From Spiroplasma floricola 23-6 (GTDB taxonomy: Bacteria; Bacillota_I; Bacilli_A; Mycoplasmatales; Mycoplasmataceae): a DNA stretch of 64,000 nt. The stretch lies in contig NZ_CP025057.1 in NCBI RefSeq assembly GCF_002813555.1, positions 310,001-374,000 on the forward strand. The letters are read 5' to 3'. Below, piece by piece: positions 42,245 to 51,400 of this stretch. How positions within the stretch are numbered: position 1 is the first letter of the stretch; each line of letters begins with the position of its first letter. The translations under genes were made by a program, and so were the position numbers. The notes below the pieces were generated by a model. The model was not told the origin of the DNA and ran no database searches. It saw only the letters and a list, made by a program, of their open reading frames with translations.

Positions 42245-43033
42245 ATGGACTCTCTAACTAAAGTACTATTGATAGCTTTAGGATTGTCATTAATATCGTT
42301 AATAATAATAAGAATATTTAATACATTTAGTTTAAATAGAATAGCTATTCATGAAATTAATTCTGCAGATAGCAATATTTCAAGTAGTAAAATTGATTCA
42401 ATCATTCAAAAATTTAAAGTATATTTAAAAATTGAAGAATTAAATATTAGTTATGGAGAAACAGAAAGTTATTATAGAATTAATCAAATGCTAAATAAAA
42501 GAAAGAAGCAAATTACAATTCCAAAATGAATTATGCCAAGTGTTGGTTATGAATTGGACTATATTTTAGCAAGTATTTGATTCAATGCTAAATTATTTCA
42601 AAAGGATAGAGATATAAAAAAAATGCAATTGATCTTAAAATGAATACCTTTATTTTTATATATAGTTTACTTCTCAACTTTTATATTATCTTTTGTAATT
42701 TATTTTTTAAATAAAGAAGCAATTATTCAAGCAACTTCTTCAAAATTTTTAATATTCATTTTTTCTAAACCTTTAATGGAGTTAATCTCTCTTACAGTTT
42801 TTTTATCTATAGTTATTTTAATTTTTAGCTCTAATATTTTAAAAATTAGATTAGAAGAAAAGTATGAAAATGAAATTATTGGTTTTGTAAAAAATGAATG
42901 TGAAAGTTATAAAATGGATATATCTGCAGCTAGAATATATGCAAAAGAATTTAATAAATTAGATTTTAAAATCTTTAGAATTAATGCAAAAACATCTAAT
43001 TTAAAATTTGTAGGACCTTTCACATTGTTATAA
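42245..43033 (+). CDS. Unknown three-helix membrane protein (possibly degenerate YugP-like)
   Basis: 262 residues with an N-terminal helix, a soluble segment, then two central helices (LKWIPLFLYIVYFSTFILSFV and LISLTVFLSIVILIFSS). The order of helix, QITIPxW segment, PSVGYELDYILASIWF and helix is reminiscent of the YugP zinc-peptidase family, but no HExxH is present, so it would be inactive if related. The similarity is a by-eye impression only. Starts after GAAGG. Confidence 0.55.
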
Positions 43034-43076
43034 AGATATCTATAATTCAAATTAAAAAATGCAAATAGAATCTTAA

Positions 43077-43110
43077 TAAAAAAAGAAAGCCAATAAGAGC
43101 TTTCTTTTTT
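43077..43110. terminator. Terminator between converging genes
   Basis: Stem AGAAAGC / GCTTTCT with A and T runs, between the 42245 gene and ppa. Confidence 0.7.
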
Positions 43111-43145
43111 CTTTTTTTAGCAGTATTTTAAAAACCTACTTTTTA

Positions 43146-43709
43146 TTATCCTTGACCAAGTCCTTTTTTCTTTCACTCAGCCATTATTTCTTCTTTACCA
43201 TTTGGTTTAGAATATCTTTCTTTATATTCTTCATATCTTTCTTTACATTCTTTTAATTCATGCATTGCTTCTTCTGCAGTTCCTCAACCGTTAATTTTAA
43301 CTTCTTTTTTTTGTAAAGATTTATATTGTAAAAAGAAATTTTCAATTTCATCTTTTAAATGTTGAGGTACATCTTCTAAAGTTTTATATGCATCAAATCT
43401 TCTATCATCTGCAAAAACACCAAATAGTTTTGTATCAATTTCTCCTGCATCAATCATTTTAATAGAACCTAAAATTCTTACATTGACTCCAACTCCTGGA
43501 AGAGTAGGGTAAGTTACAAGACTTATAACATCTAATGGATCTCCATCTCAATCAAGAGTGTTTGGTACAAAACCATATTCTCCTGGATAAAAATTAGCTC
43601 CATATAAAACTCTATCTAAGCTAATTTCATTAGTATTAATGTCATATTCATATTTATTTGAACTACCTTTTGGTATTTCAACTATCATTTTAATTACGTT
43701 ATTTTCCAT
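43146..43709 (-). CDS. ppa: Inorganic pyrophosphatase
   Basis: 187 residues, readable only with TGA as Trp. [57 protein letters not shown] carries the family active-site DGDPLD; VRILGSIKMIDAGEID and DDRRFDAY follow. Family I soluble enzyme that removes pyrophosphate from biosynthetic reactions. Downstream of, and same strand as, the RibU-like gene. Confidence 0.95.
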
Positions 43710-43770
43710 TATTAAAATCTCCTCTACAAAATTATTTTATATTAAAAAATAAAAACTATAAGATTTGTTT

Positions 43771-44475
43771 CTAAAATAAATGTTTATTTATAAGATTTAC
43801 AAGAATTTTTACACTAATTACAAATAATAATAGATTACAAAAAAATTTAGCAATTGTAACTCCAAAACCCACAAACATTATTGAAAATCAAAGTGTACTA
43901 TTTTTTTCTGGAATCAAAGCGGGATAGAGAGTTCTATATCATTCAAATATAAAAGTTTGATTGTATAGAAGTGATAAGCTAGCAGAAATTAAAGTAGCTA
44001 ATATTCCACTAATTACTATCATTCATAAATAATATTTCATTTTATTGTTTTCTTTTACTCTAAATAATAGAGATCTTTTAAGAAAAAAGAATACAACAGC
44101 AAATGCTATTAAAAATGATAAATCTGATAATGTCATTGCAACAACTCCAATTGGATCACTTCCTAAGGGAAGAACAATTCTCATAGAGTTTACTAATATA
44201 TTTATAATTGCTGAGTAAACAATATTTGAAGATAAGTATATAAACAAAATTCCAAAAAATGATACTTCTATTGAGTAAAAACCCATAATTAAAAGTCCAC
44301 CTAGAACATATTTGCTAAAAATAGTTAACAAAACTTCAAATGCAAATAACATAGACAATAAAGTAATTTTTTTTATATTTAATTGAAAATTATCTTTTAA
44401 AACTAATCTTCAATTATATTTATTGATTTCTGCAAAATCATATTTGTGATTTCAAAAACCATATTCGTTTTCCAT
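43771..44475 (-). CDS. Probable riboflavin ECF transporter S component (RibU-like)
   Basis: 234 residues, about six hydrophobic helices, TGA Trp throughout. The sequence is divergent; PLGSDPIGVVAMTLSD resembles the conserved substrate-region motif of RibU (FDPSDVPALIG type). The stronger evidence is the FMN riboswitch with terminator immediately upstream. RibU binds riboflavin or FMN for import by the shared ECF module. Start ATG 44475 after AAAGGAG (rc of 44481-44487). The specificity call is mostly contextual. Confidence 0.7.
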
Positions 44476-44494
44476 TTATAAACTCCTTTAATAT

Positions 44495-44526
44495 AAAAAG
44501 CCCCTTTAAATATAAAATGGGGCTCT
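44495..44526 (-). terminator. Attenuator terminator of the FMN riboswitch
   Basis: On the minus strand GAGCCCCATTTT ... AAAGGGGCTTTTT: stem AGCCCC / GGGGCT followed by T. It lies between aptamer and gene, so ligand-bound aptamer should favour termination. Confidence 0.8.
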
Positions 44527-44569
44527 TATGTAAAACAAAAATCAATCCTTAGGATTTTAAATTTGTTAG

Positions 44570-44686
44570 GTACTTTCTCACATCCGGACTTTATACCGTC
44601 GGTTTCAGAATTTCACTGAATCATGCTTTTTAAAAGCTCATAGACTTTCACTATCGGTAAGGAATCACACCTTGCCCCGAAAGTAC
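44570..44686 (-). ncRNA. FMN riboswitch (RFN element)
   Basis: Read on the minus strand: GTACTTTCGGGGCAAGGTG, GATTCCTTACCGATAGT, GATTCAGTGAAATTCTGAAA, ACCGACGGTATAAAGTCCGG, ATGTGAGAAAGTAC. These match the conserved blocks of the FMN aptamer in order; P1 is GTACTTTC with GAAAGTAC. Transcription-termination control is indicated by the following hairpin. Confidence 0.95.
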
Positions 44687-44814
44687 TCACAAAATTATTA
44701 TAAACTAAAATTTATAGTTTTAATAAATTCTAATTTATAAAAATTATAATTTATATTTATAATTTTTATAAATTACTATATAATATTTAAGAACATATAA
44801 AAAGGAGAAAAAAT

Positions 44815-45657
44815 ATGGAAGATAAAAATCACAATATTCCAGAACATGATGATGTAAAAGAGGGTAAAAAAGATCATTATCATGATGAACACCATTTTGA
44901 TGCTCTAGGTAACCATGATGATATCGATGAAGGAGATTTTCATTGAAAAAATAGTTTATATACAAGTAGAAGAAATCTAACTTTTAAAATAACTTTAACA
45001 GGAGTATTTCTAGCTTTGGCAATAGCAGTTTCTGCATTTGAAATGTCAATAGAAGCTGTTTTAGAGAAAATACAATTTCAAGGAGTTCCAATACCGTTTA
45101 GAATCTTTGACTTAATAGTTATAACACTATCATTGTCAGCTTTAGGACCAATATTTTCAGGTTTTATAGCTTTTGTGGCACCTTTTATTCACTTAGCAGA
45201 TGGATTTCACAATCCTCTCTCTGTTGTTATAGATTGTGCTGGATACTTTGTGTCAGTTTGAGTAATATGATTTTTCTATTACTTTGTATTTAGAAATTCT
45301 AGTATACATAAACATCAAATAAAAAGTGTTGATAGATTTAAAAGGTGAACACCAATAGTTGCATATGTCTCTATTATGACAATAGTTTATACATTACTAG
45401 TTTTTGCAATTATGTATTTAAATACTTCATTTGCACATTCTCATGAAGAACATAAGGAAGTAATTGCAAATATCTCATCACTTCACTTAGAAGATGAACA
45501 TAATCATGATCATGGACATTGAGAAGATATTGTAAAAAATTTAGGAGCATTTATTGGAATTATTTCAGCAATTGAGTTAGTTAGATTTTCAATTTGTTAT
45601 TCATTATTTGCATTAATTGAACCACAAGTTAAAAAAATTAATCATTATTATAAGTAA
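44815..45657 (+). CDS. His-rich membrane protein, ECF S-component-like
   Basis: 280 residues. The N-terminal 45 residues are soluble and rich in His/Asp/Glu (DHYHDEHHFDALGNHDD). About six helices follow; RIFDLIVITLSLSALGPIFSG, FVAPFIHLADGFHNPLSVV and CAGYFVSVWVIWFFYYF resemble mollicute ECF S components. A second His-rich loop (AHSHEEHKE, EDEHNHDHGHWED) sits between late helices. His-rich loops suggest a divalent metal (Zn, Ni, Co) substrate, but that is inference. Divergent from the RibU-like gene; a TATAAT lies near 44779. Confidence 0.65.
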
Positions 45658-45747
45658 AATAATTATTTGTTTAATAAAATACAGTCTTTTCATTAATATT
45701 TGATAAAATTAATATATCAGTTCAAATAGATTAGTGAGGAAAATAAA

Positions 45748-46770
45748 ATGGCTGGAAAAAAACCAACATATGTTTCTATGGATTTAGGAACAGCTTATAC
45801 TTTAGTATACATAGCAGGACAGGGAATAGTTTATAATGAACCATCAATAGTGGCTTATAAAATAAGAGAAAATAAAATAATCGCTGTTGGTTCTGAAGCA
45901 TATAAAATGATAGGAAAAGGGAATAAAAATTTAAGAATTGTGAGACCTATGGTAGATGGTGTTATAACTGATATTAAAGCTACACAAGCACAACTAAATT
46001 ATATTTTTGCAAGATTAAGATTGGAAAAAACTTTAAAGGGATGTGTAATGGTATTAGCTTGTCCATCAGTTATTACTGAATTAGAAAAATCAGCGCTTAA
46101 AAAAATAGCAATTAACTTAGGAGCTTCAAATGTATTTATTGAAGAAGAAGTTAAAATGGCTGCATTAGGCGGGGGAGTAAATATTTATGCTCCATCTGGA
46201 AACTTAATTATTGATATGGGTGGAGGAACAACTGATGTTGCTGTTATTGCATCAGGGGACATAGTTTTATCTAAATCAGTTAAAGTTGCTGGAAATTACT
46301 TAAATGAAGAGATCTTAAAATTTGTTAGAGCTCAATATGGAATGGAAATTGGAGTAAAAACAGCTGAAACAGTTAAAATTAATATTGGTTCATTAGCAAA
46401 ACAAGCTGATGAAAAATCAATGAAAGTTTATGGAAGAGATGTTGTTTCTGGATTACCAAGAGAAATTACAATATCTCCTGAAGAATTAAGAGAAGTATTA
46501 AAAATTCCTTTGTCAAGAGTTATTGAATTAACAGTTCAAGTACTAGAATTAACTCCACCTGAATTAGCAGGGGATATCTTTAGAAATGGTATCACATTGT
46601 GTGGGGGAACAGCTTTAATTAAAGGTATAGCAAAATATTTTGGAGATACATTACAATTGCCAACTAAAGTAGGAGAATTCCCATTATTAGCAGTTATTAA
46701 TGGAACAAAAAAATATGAAGCAGAAATTTATGCAAAATTAAGAGCTACAAAAACTGAATTAGATTATTAG
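45748..46770 (+). CDS. mreB: MreB-like bacterial actin
   Basis: 340 residues, typical MreB length. Phosphate-1 loop MDLGTAYTLVY (usual DLGTANT; Asn replaced by Tyr17), CPSVITELEKSALKKI, EEEVKMAALGGG (the Glu that activates water), IIDMGGGTTDVAVI (phosphate-2) and GITLCGGTALIKGI (adenosine motif). In Spiroplasma several MreB paralogs form the internal ribbon that controls helicity and swimming. I cannot say which paralog this is. Own terminator, monocistronic. Confidence 0.95.
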   Translation: MAGKKPTYVSMDLGTAYTLVYIAGQGIVYNEPSIVAYKIRENKIIAVGSEAYKMIGKGNKNLRIVRPMVDGVITDIKATQAQLNYIFARLRLEKTLKGCVMVLACPSVITELEKSALKKIAINLGASNVFIEEEVKMAALGGGVNIYAPSGNLIIDMGGGTTDVAVIASGDIVLSKSVKVAGNYLNEEILKFVRAQYGMEIGVKTAETVKINIGSLAKQADEKSMKVYGRDVVSGLPREITISPEELREVLKIPLSRVIELTVQVLELTPPELAGDIFRNGITLCGGTALIKGIAKYFGDTLQLPTKVGEFPLLAVINGTKKYEAEIYAKLRATKTELDY

Positions 46771-46796
46771 AAAATGTCTTTGGACATTTTTTTTAT
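46771..46796 (+). terminator. Terminator after mreB
   Basis: Stem AAAATGTC / GGACATTTT with loop TTT, then T run. Confidence 0.8.
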
Positions 46797-46857
46797 ATCT
46801 AAAATAATGGAAAAAATTCTAAAAAAAAATCTTTTTTCATAACTTTTTTTATTTGTA

Positions 46858-46866
46858 TGCTATAAT
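46858..46866 (+). promoter_or_regulatory. Extended -10 before small ORF
   Basis: TGCTATAAT ending 4 bases before ATG 46871; transcription would start at or near that ATG. Confidence 0.45.
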
Positions 46867-46870
46867 AAAA

Positions 46871-47011
46871 ATGAAATTACAAGGAGTTGTAATTCTCATA
46901 TTAATAATAAGGATATTAAAATTGTTCAAAAGAAATCTCTGATTATCTTTTTTAAAAAAAATTATTAATAAATTAAATAAATTTGCTTTTGAATGAGTGG
47001 CATTTTTATAA
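46871..47011 (+). CDS. Possible 46-residue hydrophobic basic peptide (leaderless)
   Basis: ATG directly downstream of an extended -10, so an mRNA would begin close to the start codon without a ribosome-binding site. The peptide (MKLQGVVILILIIRILKLFK start) has a hydrophobic N-terminal half and a Lys-rich amphipathic remainder with Trp encoded TGA twice. It ends at TAA 47009. A 16-base inverted repeat spans its second half and a terminator follows. It could be a small membrane peptide, a small RNA or chance; no homolog recognised. Confidence 0.3.
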
Positions 47012-47037
47012 TTTGAAAAGTTTTTAAAAAAGATAAT
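46942..47037. repeat. 16-base perfect inverted repeat with 64-base loop
   Basis: Arms ATTATCTTTTTTAAAA (46942-46957) and TTTTAAAAAAGATAAT (47022-47037). AT-only apart from one G-C pair. Confidence 0.7.
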
Positions 47038-47068
47038 AAAAAAATTCTTTAATAAGAATTTTTTTTGT
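47038..47068. terminator. Bidirectional terminator before ferredoxin gene
   Basis: Stem AAATTCTT / AAGAATTT, loop TAAT, flanked by A and T runs. Confidence 0.75.
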
Positions 47069-47071
47069 TTT

Positions 47072-47254
47072 CTATTCGTCCCCAATTTTAACAGCACCAG
47101 TAGGACAAACCATTTGGCATTCAACTAATTCTAGATCATTTTCGTTTGCTTCTGCAAATCCATCATCATCCATGAAAAGAGTACCTGTTTCATCTATTTG
47201 TACACAAGCCATGCATCCAATACACATTGACTTATCTATCCAAGTTTTTTTCAT
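47072..47254 (-). CDS. Small [4Fe-4S]-type ferredoxin
   Basis: 60 residues. Cluster ligands CIGCMAC (Cys11, 14, 17) and VCP (Cys50), a single-cluster Fer pattern as in Bacillus; an extra Cys46 could form a second contact or nothing. The middle is acidic (DETGTLFMDDDGFAEANENDLE). Start at 47254 (MKKTW) is preferred over upstream ATG 47269 because GGAG sits 9 bases before it. It may deliver electrons to IspG or Fe-S assembly; inferred. Confidence 0.9.
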   Translation of the reverse strand: MKKTWIDKSMCIGCMACVQIDETGTLFMDDDGFAEANENDLELVECQMVCPTGAVKIGDE

Positions 47255-47343
47255 AAAAAACATCTCCATTTCATTAATATAATAACAATAATTTACAATA
47301 TTTCTATATTTAATTTATAATATAAATTAATGGGGTGAAAAAA

Positions 47344-48021
47344 GTGAACCTAACAAGAATGGAACGTAATAAACAAATTCACGATAAAGTTAGAAAAGAA
47401 ATTTCATATAAGAAAAATATTCAAGATGAAAAATCAGTAATTCATTCTACTTTTGAAAAACTTAAAAAAATTGATATGGATTTTTTTAAGGAAAAACTAG
47501 CAATATTTGATGCTAAGCACGAATTTGAAAAACCATATCTTGACAGAGATAAGTCGTCTTGCTTATTTCCTGAAGAGATTAAATATGAAATGAAGTTAGA
47601 GATTTCAGAACTTAAAAAGCTTGGAAAAGCTGAAGTTGTAAATAACTCTAAAGTTGAAACAGAAGAAGAAACATTTACTTTAAAAAGTGAAAAATATATT
47701 AATTTATATAGAAGTTTACAAGCCAATGAAAAGAATTTTCAAAAGAATATAGATAAACTAAAAGAAAAACAAGCAGGGCTTAAAATTATTCCTCAAGATA
47801 TCTCAATGACTACTGTACAACAAGTAAGAAGCAAAGATAATAGAAGTACTCAACAAATGATTCTTGAAGTTAATGATAAAAATGAAAAAGGTCAAAATAA
47901 GGTTATAAAAACTTGAAAACTTTATGAAAGAAAATATAGATTTAAATGATCATTACCTATTTTAATAATTTTAGCAATTTTAATGATTCTAACTATAATA
48001 ATTCCAATTTTCATTGTTTAA
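47344..48021 (+). CDS. Unknown tail-anchored protein
   Basis: 225 residues; not recognised. Highly charged helical N-terminal part (MERNKQIHDKVRKEISYK after an initial VNLTR), then a single C-terminal hydrophobic helix LPILIILAILMILTIIIPIF at the very end, i.e. tail-anchored with the bulk in the cytoplasm. GTG 47344 chosen because GGGGTG at 47332 serves as ribosome site. TGA Trp just before the anchor. It precedes cmk by 16 bases, so likely the first gene of the cmk operon. Confidence 0.65.
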
Positions 48022-48037
48022 AAGGGGTAAAATAAAT

Positions 48038-48700
48038 ATGAAAAATATCAATATTGCAGTAGATGGAACAGCAGGATCAGGAAAAAGTTCTGTAATGATT
48101 AAAGTGGCAGAAAAATTGAAAATGAATTTTATTGATACAGGAGTTATGTATCGTGCTTTTACAAAATTATGTATTAATAATGGTGTAAACTTTTCTTCTG
48201 ACAATGAAATTCAAGCTCAAATAAAAAATTTTAATTTTAAGTATATAAATGAAAATTCAATAATAGTAAATGGTATTGATTTAGGAAAAAATATTTCTGA
48301 TTATGATGTTGCAGAAAATATTAAATATGTTGCCAAAAACAATGATGTTAGAGCTTTTATGGTAGAAGCTCAAAGAAAAATGTCAGAAAGTAAAAATAAT
48401 ATAGTAATTGGAAGAGATATAACAACTGTTGTTTTACCTGATGCTGAGTTAAAAATTTATTTTGATTGTTCTATAGAATCAAGAGCAAAAAGAAGATACG
48501 AACAAAATAAAGCTAAAAATATTGTTCCAAATGTATACGAAGATATTTTGAGACAGATTGAACAAAGAGATGATTATGATAAAAATAGAGCAGTAGGAGC
48601 TTTAAAGATAACAAAAGATGCTTGATATATTGATACTAGTAATTTAAGTATTGAAGAAGTAATTAATATAGTTTTAAAAAAAATAGAAGAAATTAAATAA
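48038..48700 (+). CDS. cmk: Cytidylate kinase
   Basis: 220 residues. P-loop GTAGSGKSS at 10-18 in IAVDGTAGSGKSS; DTGVMYRAFT; VIGRDITTVVLPDAELKIYF; RAKRRYEQ lid; GALKITKDAWYIDTS with TGA Trp. Phosphorylates CMP/dCMP. Start at 48038 after AAAGGGG. Followed by der, the Firmicutes order without rpsA. Confidence 0.96.
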
Positions 48701-48728
48701 TTTTTATAAATAAAAGAGGTGTAGAAAT

Positions 48729-50042
48729 ATGGCAAGAAAAGGAATTGTGGCAGTTGTTGGAAGACCAAATGTTGGTAAATCTACACTATTTAATAGAATA
48801 ATAAGAGAAAAAAAAGCTATTGTTGAAGATAAACCTGGTGTAACAAGAGATAGAATGTATGGAAGAGCAGAGTGATTGACGATGCCTTTTATTGGTGTTG
48901 ATACTGGAGGAATAACTTTACAAGATAGTCCTTTTTCAAAAGAAATAAGAATGCAAGCTGAAATAGCTATTAAAGAAGCTGATGTGATTGTTTTTGTAAT
49001 TAATTTTAAAGATGGAATTACTCCAGAAGATGAAATGGTTGCAAAAATTCTTTATAAAACTCAAAAACCAATTATATTAGCTGTAAATAAATATGATAAA
49101 AAAGAGCAATTTGATGAGTCTTTTACTTTTATGACTTTAGGTTTTGGAGAACCTTGTTTAATTTCCTCAACACACGGTATTGGAGTTGGAGACTTATTAG
49201 ATAAAGTAATTGAAAATATGCCTAAATTTAATGAAGATCACGAAAATGAAGAATTAAAATTAGCTATTGTTGGAAGACCAAATGTTGGTAAATCAAGTTT
49301 AGTAAATGCACTTGTTGGAGAAGAAAGAATGATAGTATCTGATGTAGCTGGAACAACAATTGATGCAGTTGACAGTAAAATTAAATATAATGGCAATGAT
49401 TATATAATTATAGATACTGCTGGTATGAGAAAAAAAGGTAAAATTTATGAAAATCTTGAAAAATATAGTTATCTTAGATCTATTACCAGTATTAACAAAG
49501 CAGATATTGTTCTTTTAGTTCTAGATTCAAGTGAAAAAGTTGCAGATCATGACACAAATATTGGTGGTGTTGCTTTTGAAGAAAATAAACCTATAATAAT
49601 TATTGGAAATAAGTGGGATTTAGTTTCAAATAAGGAAACTAATACAATGAAAAAGAAAGAAGAAGAAATAAAAGCTTATTTTAAATATTTAAATTATGCC
49701 AAAGTACTATTTTTGTCAGCAAAAGAAAATAAGAGAGTAAATAAAATTTTTGATGTTGTTGATTTAGTTCAAAAAAATATTAAAAAGAGAATTCGAACAA
49801 GTTTATTAAATGAAATTTTCAATAAAGCACAATTAATAAATCCAGCTCCAAATCATAATGGAGGTAGATTAAAAATATTTTATGCTTCACAAGTAGAAGC
49901 ATATCTTCCAACTTTTGTTTTATTTGTAAATAATCCAGAATTTGTACATTTCTCATATAAAAGATTTTTGGAGAATCAAATTCGCTCACAATTTGATTTC
50001 AGTGGTGTGCCAATTACAATAATTTTTAGAGAAAGGAAATAA
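48729..50042 (+). CDS. der: Ribosome assembly GTPase Der (EngA)
   Basis: 437 residues; two tandem GTPase domains plus a C-terminal KH-like domain. G1 motifs GRPNVGKST (11-19) and GRPNVGKSS (about 182-190); G3 DTGG and DTAG; G4 NKYD and NKWD (this Trp is TGG). KH part contains [15 protein letters not shown] and [21 protein letters not shown]. Needed for 50S maturation. gpsA starts 4 bases after the stop. Confidence 0.97.
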
Positions 50043-50046
50043 TAAA

Positions 50047-51051
50047 ATGATAAAAGAAAGAATATCAATAATAGGTACAGGAGCATATGGAACAGTATTG
50101 GCTAATGTTTTAGCTGATAATGGCCATGATGTATTAATGTATGGTATTGAAGAGTCACAAGTTGATGACATTAACAATAATCATTTAAACTCAATGTTTT
50201 TTAAAGATTTATTAATAAATTCAAACATAAAAGCAACAACAGATTTTGCAGTTGCTATGGAAAAAGCAAATATTGTAATTTTAAGTGTTCCCACATTTGC
50301 ATTAGATAATGCAATTGAAAATATAATTAAATATGGTAAACATGAAATGCATATTATAAATGTTGCAAAAGGATTAGATGAAAAAAACTTGGATTTATTG
50401 AGTAAAAAAATCAAAAAGCAGTTTGAAGGTACAGGAATTATGAAATCTTATGGAGCAATTTATGGACCATCAGTAGCAATAGAAGTAATTATGAGAAAAC
50501 CAACTTGCGTTATGAGTTGTAATGAAGATGAAGAAATAGCAACATATATGGCAAATATTTTTTCAAATGAATATTTTATTGTTAAAGTTTCAACAGATAT
50601 TGTTGGATGTGAAATAGCAGCTGCTTTAAAAAATGCAGTAGCTATTGGAGTAGGAATTCTGCATGGTTTTTCAGCAGCAGATAATTCAAAAGCGTCATTA
50701 ATTACTATTGGAAATGCAGAAATTTATAATGTTGCAAAACATTTTGGAGCTAAATTAGAAACATTTATGAATTTTGCTACACTTGGAGATCTTATTTTAA
50801 CTGCTTCTTCTGTAAAATCAAGAAATTTTTCATTGGGTGTTCAAATTGCAGAAAACGATGACGCAAAAAAAATACTCACTTCACATAAACATACTGTTGA
50901 AGGGGTTTTATCTTGTAAATTAGCATATGAGATCTCTAAAAAATATCAAATTGATACTCCAATGTTTGAAATACTATACAAAATACTATACAATAATCAT
51001 AAGCCTAGTGGGTTAGTTAATGATTTTTTCAAACACGCTAAGGTAGTATAG
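50047..51051 (+). CDS. gpsA: Glycerol-3-phosphate dehydrogenase [NAD(P)+]
   Basis: 334 residues. Rossmann start ISIIGTGAYGTVLANVLADNGHDV; VPTFALDNAI; NVAKGLD; YGPSVAIEV; the catalytic Lys in AALKNAVAIGVGILHGF; TLGDLILTASSVKSRNFSLG. Makes sn-glycerol 3-phosphate for membrane lipids from dihydroxyacetone phosphate. In operon with der and hup. Confidence 0.96.
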   Translation: MIKERISIIGTGAYGTVLANVLADNGHDVLMYGIEESQVDDINNNHLNSMFFKDLLINSNIKATTDFAVAMEKANIVILSVPTFALDNAIENIIKYGKHEMHIINVAKGLDEKNLDLLSKKIKKQFEGTGIMKSYGAIYGPSVAIEVIMRKPTCVMSCNEDEEIATYMANIFSNEYFIVKVSTDIVGCEIAAALKNAVAIGVGILHGFSAADNSKASLITIGNAEIYNVAKHFGAKLETFMNFATLGDLILTASSVKSRNFSLGVQIAENDDAKKILTSHKHTVEGVLSCKLAYEISKKYQIDTPMFEILYKILYNNHKPSGLVNDFFKHAKVV

Positions 51052-51070
51052 ATATAAGGGGTCGAAAACC

Positions 51071-51346
51071 ATGACAAAAAAAGAATTATCTGAAAAACTA
51101 TCAACAGAATTTGGTAGCACAAGAGCTGAAGCTGAAAGAATGATTAATTTTGTATTTGATGAAATCTCAAATGCATTAGTTAAAAAAGAAGAAGTTGCTT
51201 TGGCAGGTTTTGGAAAATTTGTTACTTCTGAAAGAGCTGCACGTGAAGGTGTTAACCCAGCAACTGGAGCTAAAATCAAAATTGCAGCAACAACAGTTGC
51301 TAAATTTAAAGTAGCTAAACAATTAAAAGACGCAGTTGCTAAATAA
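51071..51346 (+). CDS. hup: DNA-binding protein HU
   Basis: 91 residues. MTKKELSEKLSTEFGSTRAEAERMI; FGKFVTSERAAREGVNPATG with the DNA-intercalating arm (NPATG). Nucleoid architecture protein. Same operon order (gpsA-hup) as in Bacillus. Followed by a terminator. Confidence 0.97.
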   Translation: MTKKELSEKLSTEFGSTRAEAERMINFVFDEISNALVKKEEVALAGFGKFVTSERAAREGVNPATGAKIKIAATTVAKFKVAKQLKDAVAK

Positions 51347-51363
51347 AAAGGGTATTTTAAATA

Positions 51364-51390
51364 AAAAACTTGCTAAAAGCAAGTTTTAAT
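51364..51390 (+). terminator. Terminator after hup
   Basis: Stem AAAACTTGC / GCAAGTTTT with loop TAAAA. Confidence 0.8.
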
Positions 51391-51400
51391 TTTGAAGAAA

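Noticed and set aside
46849-47124. A 91-residue minus-strand frame between mreB and ferredoxin
   Set aside because: It overlaps the ferredoxin gene out of frame and a terminator, and has no start context.
48038-50042. A missing rpsA between cmk and der as a sign of deletion
   Set aside because: cmk-der adjacency without rpsA is common in mollicutes; no remnant sequence is seen in the 28-base gap.
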